Source of the DNA: Bacteroidia bacterium | Lineage (GTDB): Bacteria > Bacteroidota > Bacteroidia > Flavobacteriales > NORP286 | Reading direction: 5' to 3' | NCBI GenBank assembly: GCA_016763665.1 | Contig: JAESTI010000111.1 | Span: 1 to 7,131 of the forward strand | Length of the DNA: 7,131 bases | In this document: piece by piece, positions 5,785 to 7,131 of the stretch | Numbering within the stretch: position 1 is the first letter of the stretch | Layout: each line of letters opens with the position of its first letter | Position numbers and translations under genes: made by a program | The notes under the pieces: generated by a model | What the model was told of the DNA's origin: nothing | Databases searched by the model: none | The model's input: the letters and a program-made list of their open reading frames with translations, nothing else

Positions 5785-6839
5785 TACCCTTTCCATTTAA
5801 ATATTCTGCTATTAAACTCTCAAATTCAGCAGCCTTCTCGTGCAATTTAACCTTTATTGGTAAATAGAATATCTGAAAATTGTCTAATGTATCGGATATA
5901 TCTGTGGCCTGAAGTCTCATAGCATCTTTTTCCGTAGTGATGATACATTTCTCCAAATTTACAATTTCCCTATAAACATCAGCTATAGAAGAAAGATCTC
6001 CATGAGTAAACTTATGATGATCACTAAATTTTTTCATAAGAACCTCCTTTGTCTTTGCTTCCAAATAATGCCTCAATGGCTGCGGATTGGCCACACCACA
6101 AAATAGCATTATGGATAAATTCTCATCAAGAGTTGGAATATGATCGGTTTTTTTCAAAACAATTTGTTAACAAGCCATATTCTATGTACGAATAAAACAC
6201 TTTCTGACCTTTATGAGGTTTAAGCTTCTTTAATATATTCTCTTTTTCTTTATCTGAAATAACTTCAGGTGTTTTGGTTACAATAAGGATGTCCGCTCTT
6301 TTCTTTGCGATAAAAGGTTCACGTAAATCTCCTGCCGGCAAAAGCATTCTATTTTTGAAAAGACTGTTATAATCAATTAATAAGAGAGACAAACCTGGCT
6401 TAATTTGCCGGTGCTGGAAGGCATCATCAAGTAAAACAATATCCAAATCCGGGAATCCTTTTATGAGATTTTTTACTCCTTCAACCCTGTTTTCACAAAC
6501 GGCTACTTGAATATCAGGAAATTTCTGTTTGATCTGGCAAGGTTCATCACCAATCTCAGAAGCATCAGATATATTTTCCGCTAAGAAATAACCACTTGTA
6601 TTTCGCTTATACCCTCTGCTCAGTACAGCAACTTTATATTGATCTTTAAGAAGTCTGACTAAATATTCTACATGAGGGGTTTTTCCTGTACCACCTACAG
6701 CAATATTTCCAACAGAAATAATCGGAACAGAAAATGAATGAGATTTGAAAATACCTACATCATACAATACATTTCTTAAATAAATAATCAAACCATATAG
6801 AAAGGAGAAAGGGAATAGAAGTTTACGAAAAAAAGCCAT
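5777..6839 (-). pseudogene. lpxK: Tetraacyldisaccharide 4'-kinase (lipid A synthesis), frameshifted
   Basis: LpxK uses ATP to phosphorylate the 4' position of the lipid A disaccharide precursor at the inner membrane. The N-terminal reading frame (6839-6126) has a membrane-associating stretch (about 7-25), the P-loop GNIAVGGTGKTP (44-55), SRGYKR (74-79), GDEP (97-100), the DDAFQHR signature (138-144) and LLPAGDLREP (166-175). It then runs to an early stop at 6128-6126. The rest of the protein continues in another frame (down to 5777) with FCGVANPQPLRHYL, FSDHHKFTHGDL and ITTEKDAMRL, all typical of the LpxK C-terminal lobe. Removing one A from the A7 run at 6154-6148 joins the two into a normal 353-residue enzyme. 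The C-terminal half has no credible start codon of its own. A sequencing error is the likeliest explanation; a true mutation or slippage rescue is possible. The gene overlaps the phosphorylase start. Confidence 0.88.
6148..6154 (-). other. Seven-A run at the lpxK frameshift
   Basis: On the coding strand the sequence is TTTGAAAAAAACCGATCAT. In the upstream frame it reads Phe-Glu-Lys-Asn-Arg and stops seven codons later. With six A residues it would read Phe-Glu-Lys-Thr-Asp-His and continue into the conserved C-terminal lobe. A homopolymer at exactly this point is a classic place for an indel or a read error. Confidence 0.8.
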
Positions 6840-6903
6840 TAGGAAAAATGCAGGTAACGAAGCAGTTAAATTAAGCGAATGGAGATCATAATTTCATTTT
6901 GTT

Positions 6904-6911
6904 CAAAGATA
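6904..6911 (-). promoter_or_regulatory. Possible -7 box upstream of lpxK
   Basis: On the minus strand TATCTTTG (6911-6904) matches the Bacteroidota -7 consensus TAnnTTTG and lies 64 nt upstream of the lpxK ATG. No TTG is present at the expected -33 distance, because that position falls in the 7-bp repeat array. The match is therefore only partial. It would be the natural promoter for the lpxK operon if the upstream gene is transcribed separately. Confidence 0.35.
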
Positions 6912-6916
6912 TAACA

Positions 6917-6944
6917 GATGTTGGATGCTGGATGTTGGATGTTG
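6917..6944. repeat. 7-bp tandem repeat array, 4 units, upstream of lpxK
   Basis: On the + strand the units are GATGTTG, GATGCTG, GATGTTG and GATGTTG. Three are identical and one has a single change, so this is the best preserved of the short arrays in the window. It lies in the 160-nt gap between the lpxK start (6839) and the stop of the next gene (7000), six bases upstream of the candidate -7 box. The rest of the gap is AT-rich and shows no clear terminator. Confidence 0.8.
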
Positions 6945-6999
6945 GTATTACTTGTATTCATTATAATCAGTATTATTCATTGAAAATAAGACACTACAA

Positions 7000-7131
7000 T
7001 CACATGAGGTCTTTAATAACTGAGACCGCCTCATAAACGTACTTGTCCTTTCGTAAGTTAACATGCCAAGCCTTAATTCTTGCGGATTTTGCTGTATCAG
7101 TTTTCAATTCAGACAAGTCAAGTTTTAAAGA
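7000..7131 (-). CDS. C-terminal fragment of an unidentified protein
   Basis: An open frame enters from the right edge of the window and ends at a TGA at 7002-7000, giving the last 43 residues. It is Lys- and Asp-rich and probably helical: SLKLDLSELKTD, then KSARIKAWHVNLRKDKYV, ending EAVSVIKDLM. The pattern of a Trp in an amphipathic stretch followed by 'L-R-K-D-x-Y-V-x-E-A-V-x-V-I-K-D-L' resembles, from memory, the C-terminal end of Bacteroidota carboxy-terminal processing proteases (Tsp/Prc). That identification is tentative. It is on the same strand as lpxK, 160 nt upstream, and could belong to the same transcript because I see no terminator between them. Confidence 0.5.
   Translation of the reverse strand, partial: SLKLDLSELKTDTAKSARIKAWHVNLRKDKYVYEAVSVIKDLM

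Noticed and set aside
5777..6157. Separate small gene encoding the C-terminal half of LpxK
   Set aside because: The only candidate starts are a TTG inside the frameshift region or internal codons within the conserved domain. The sequence is simply the continuation of LpxK, so it is annotated as part of the broken gene.
6126..6170. Programmed -1 ribosomal frameshift at the heptamer A AAA AAC in lpxK
   Set aside because: The heptamer is in the right phase for a -1 shift, but that frame reads twelve codons and then stops at TAA. It does not enter the frame that encodes the LpxK C-terminal lobe. Only a +1 shift or loss of one A does.

Overview
The window looks like chromosomal DNA of a member of the Bacteroidota (Bacteroidetes). 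The evidence is an AT-rich sequence without Shine-Dalgarno sites, a C-terminal type IX secretion (T9SS) sorting domain, a Bacteroidota-type 'putative porin', LVIVD-repeat proteins, and TAnnTTTG-like promoter boxes. The lipid A kinase gene shows that the organism is Gram-negative. I cannot assign it to a genus.

Layout. On the + strand, a possible tail of an unidentified gene (1-37) is followed by an LVIVD-repeat lipoprotein (63-1400) and a strong intrinsic terminator (1423-1455). Everything after that is on the minus strand and reads right to left. In transcription order it is: the C-terminus of an unidentified gene (7131-7000), lpxK (6839-5777, broken by a frameshift at a seven-A run), a purine nucleoside phosphorylase (start 5784, stop 4972), a secreted choice-of-anchor-B / LVIVD-type protein with a T9SS sorting domain (4972-3581), and an outer-membrane porin-like beta-barrel (3472-1532). 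A G-rich hairpin terminator (1521-1488) ends this run and faces the terminator of the lipoprotein gene.

How the genes work together. lpxK, the phosphorylase gene and the secreted-protein gene overlap by 8 nt and 1 nt, so they look like one translationally coupled operon. It joins a lipid A step, purine salvage and a secreted protein. The porin follows after a 108-nt gap with no clear terminator, so it may be read through from the operon, driven by its own promoter, or both. The two LVIVD-type proteins are probably both exported, one as a lipoprotein and one through T9SS. The porin and the product of LpxK belong to the same outer envelope.

The most unusual content is a set of degenerate short-period tandem arrays. 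There are three 7-bp arrays (3487-3514, 4909-4943, 6917-6944) and one 8-bp array (3519-3574). One 7-bp array lies inside the signal-peptide codons of the secreted protein. Another, together with the 8-bp array, fills most of the gap upstream of the porin. I see no defence system, CRISPR array, transposon, tRNA or rRNA.
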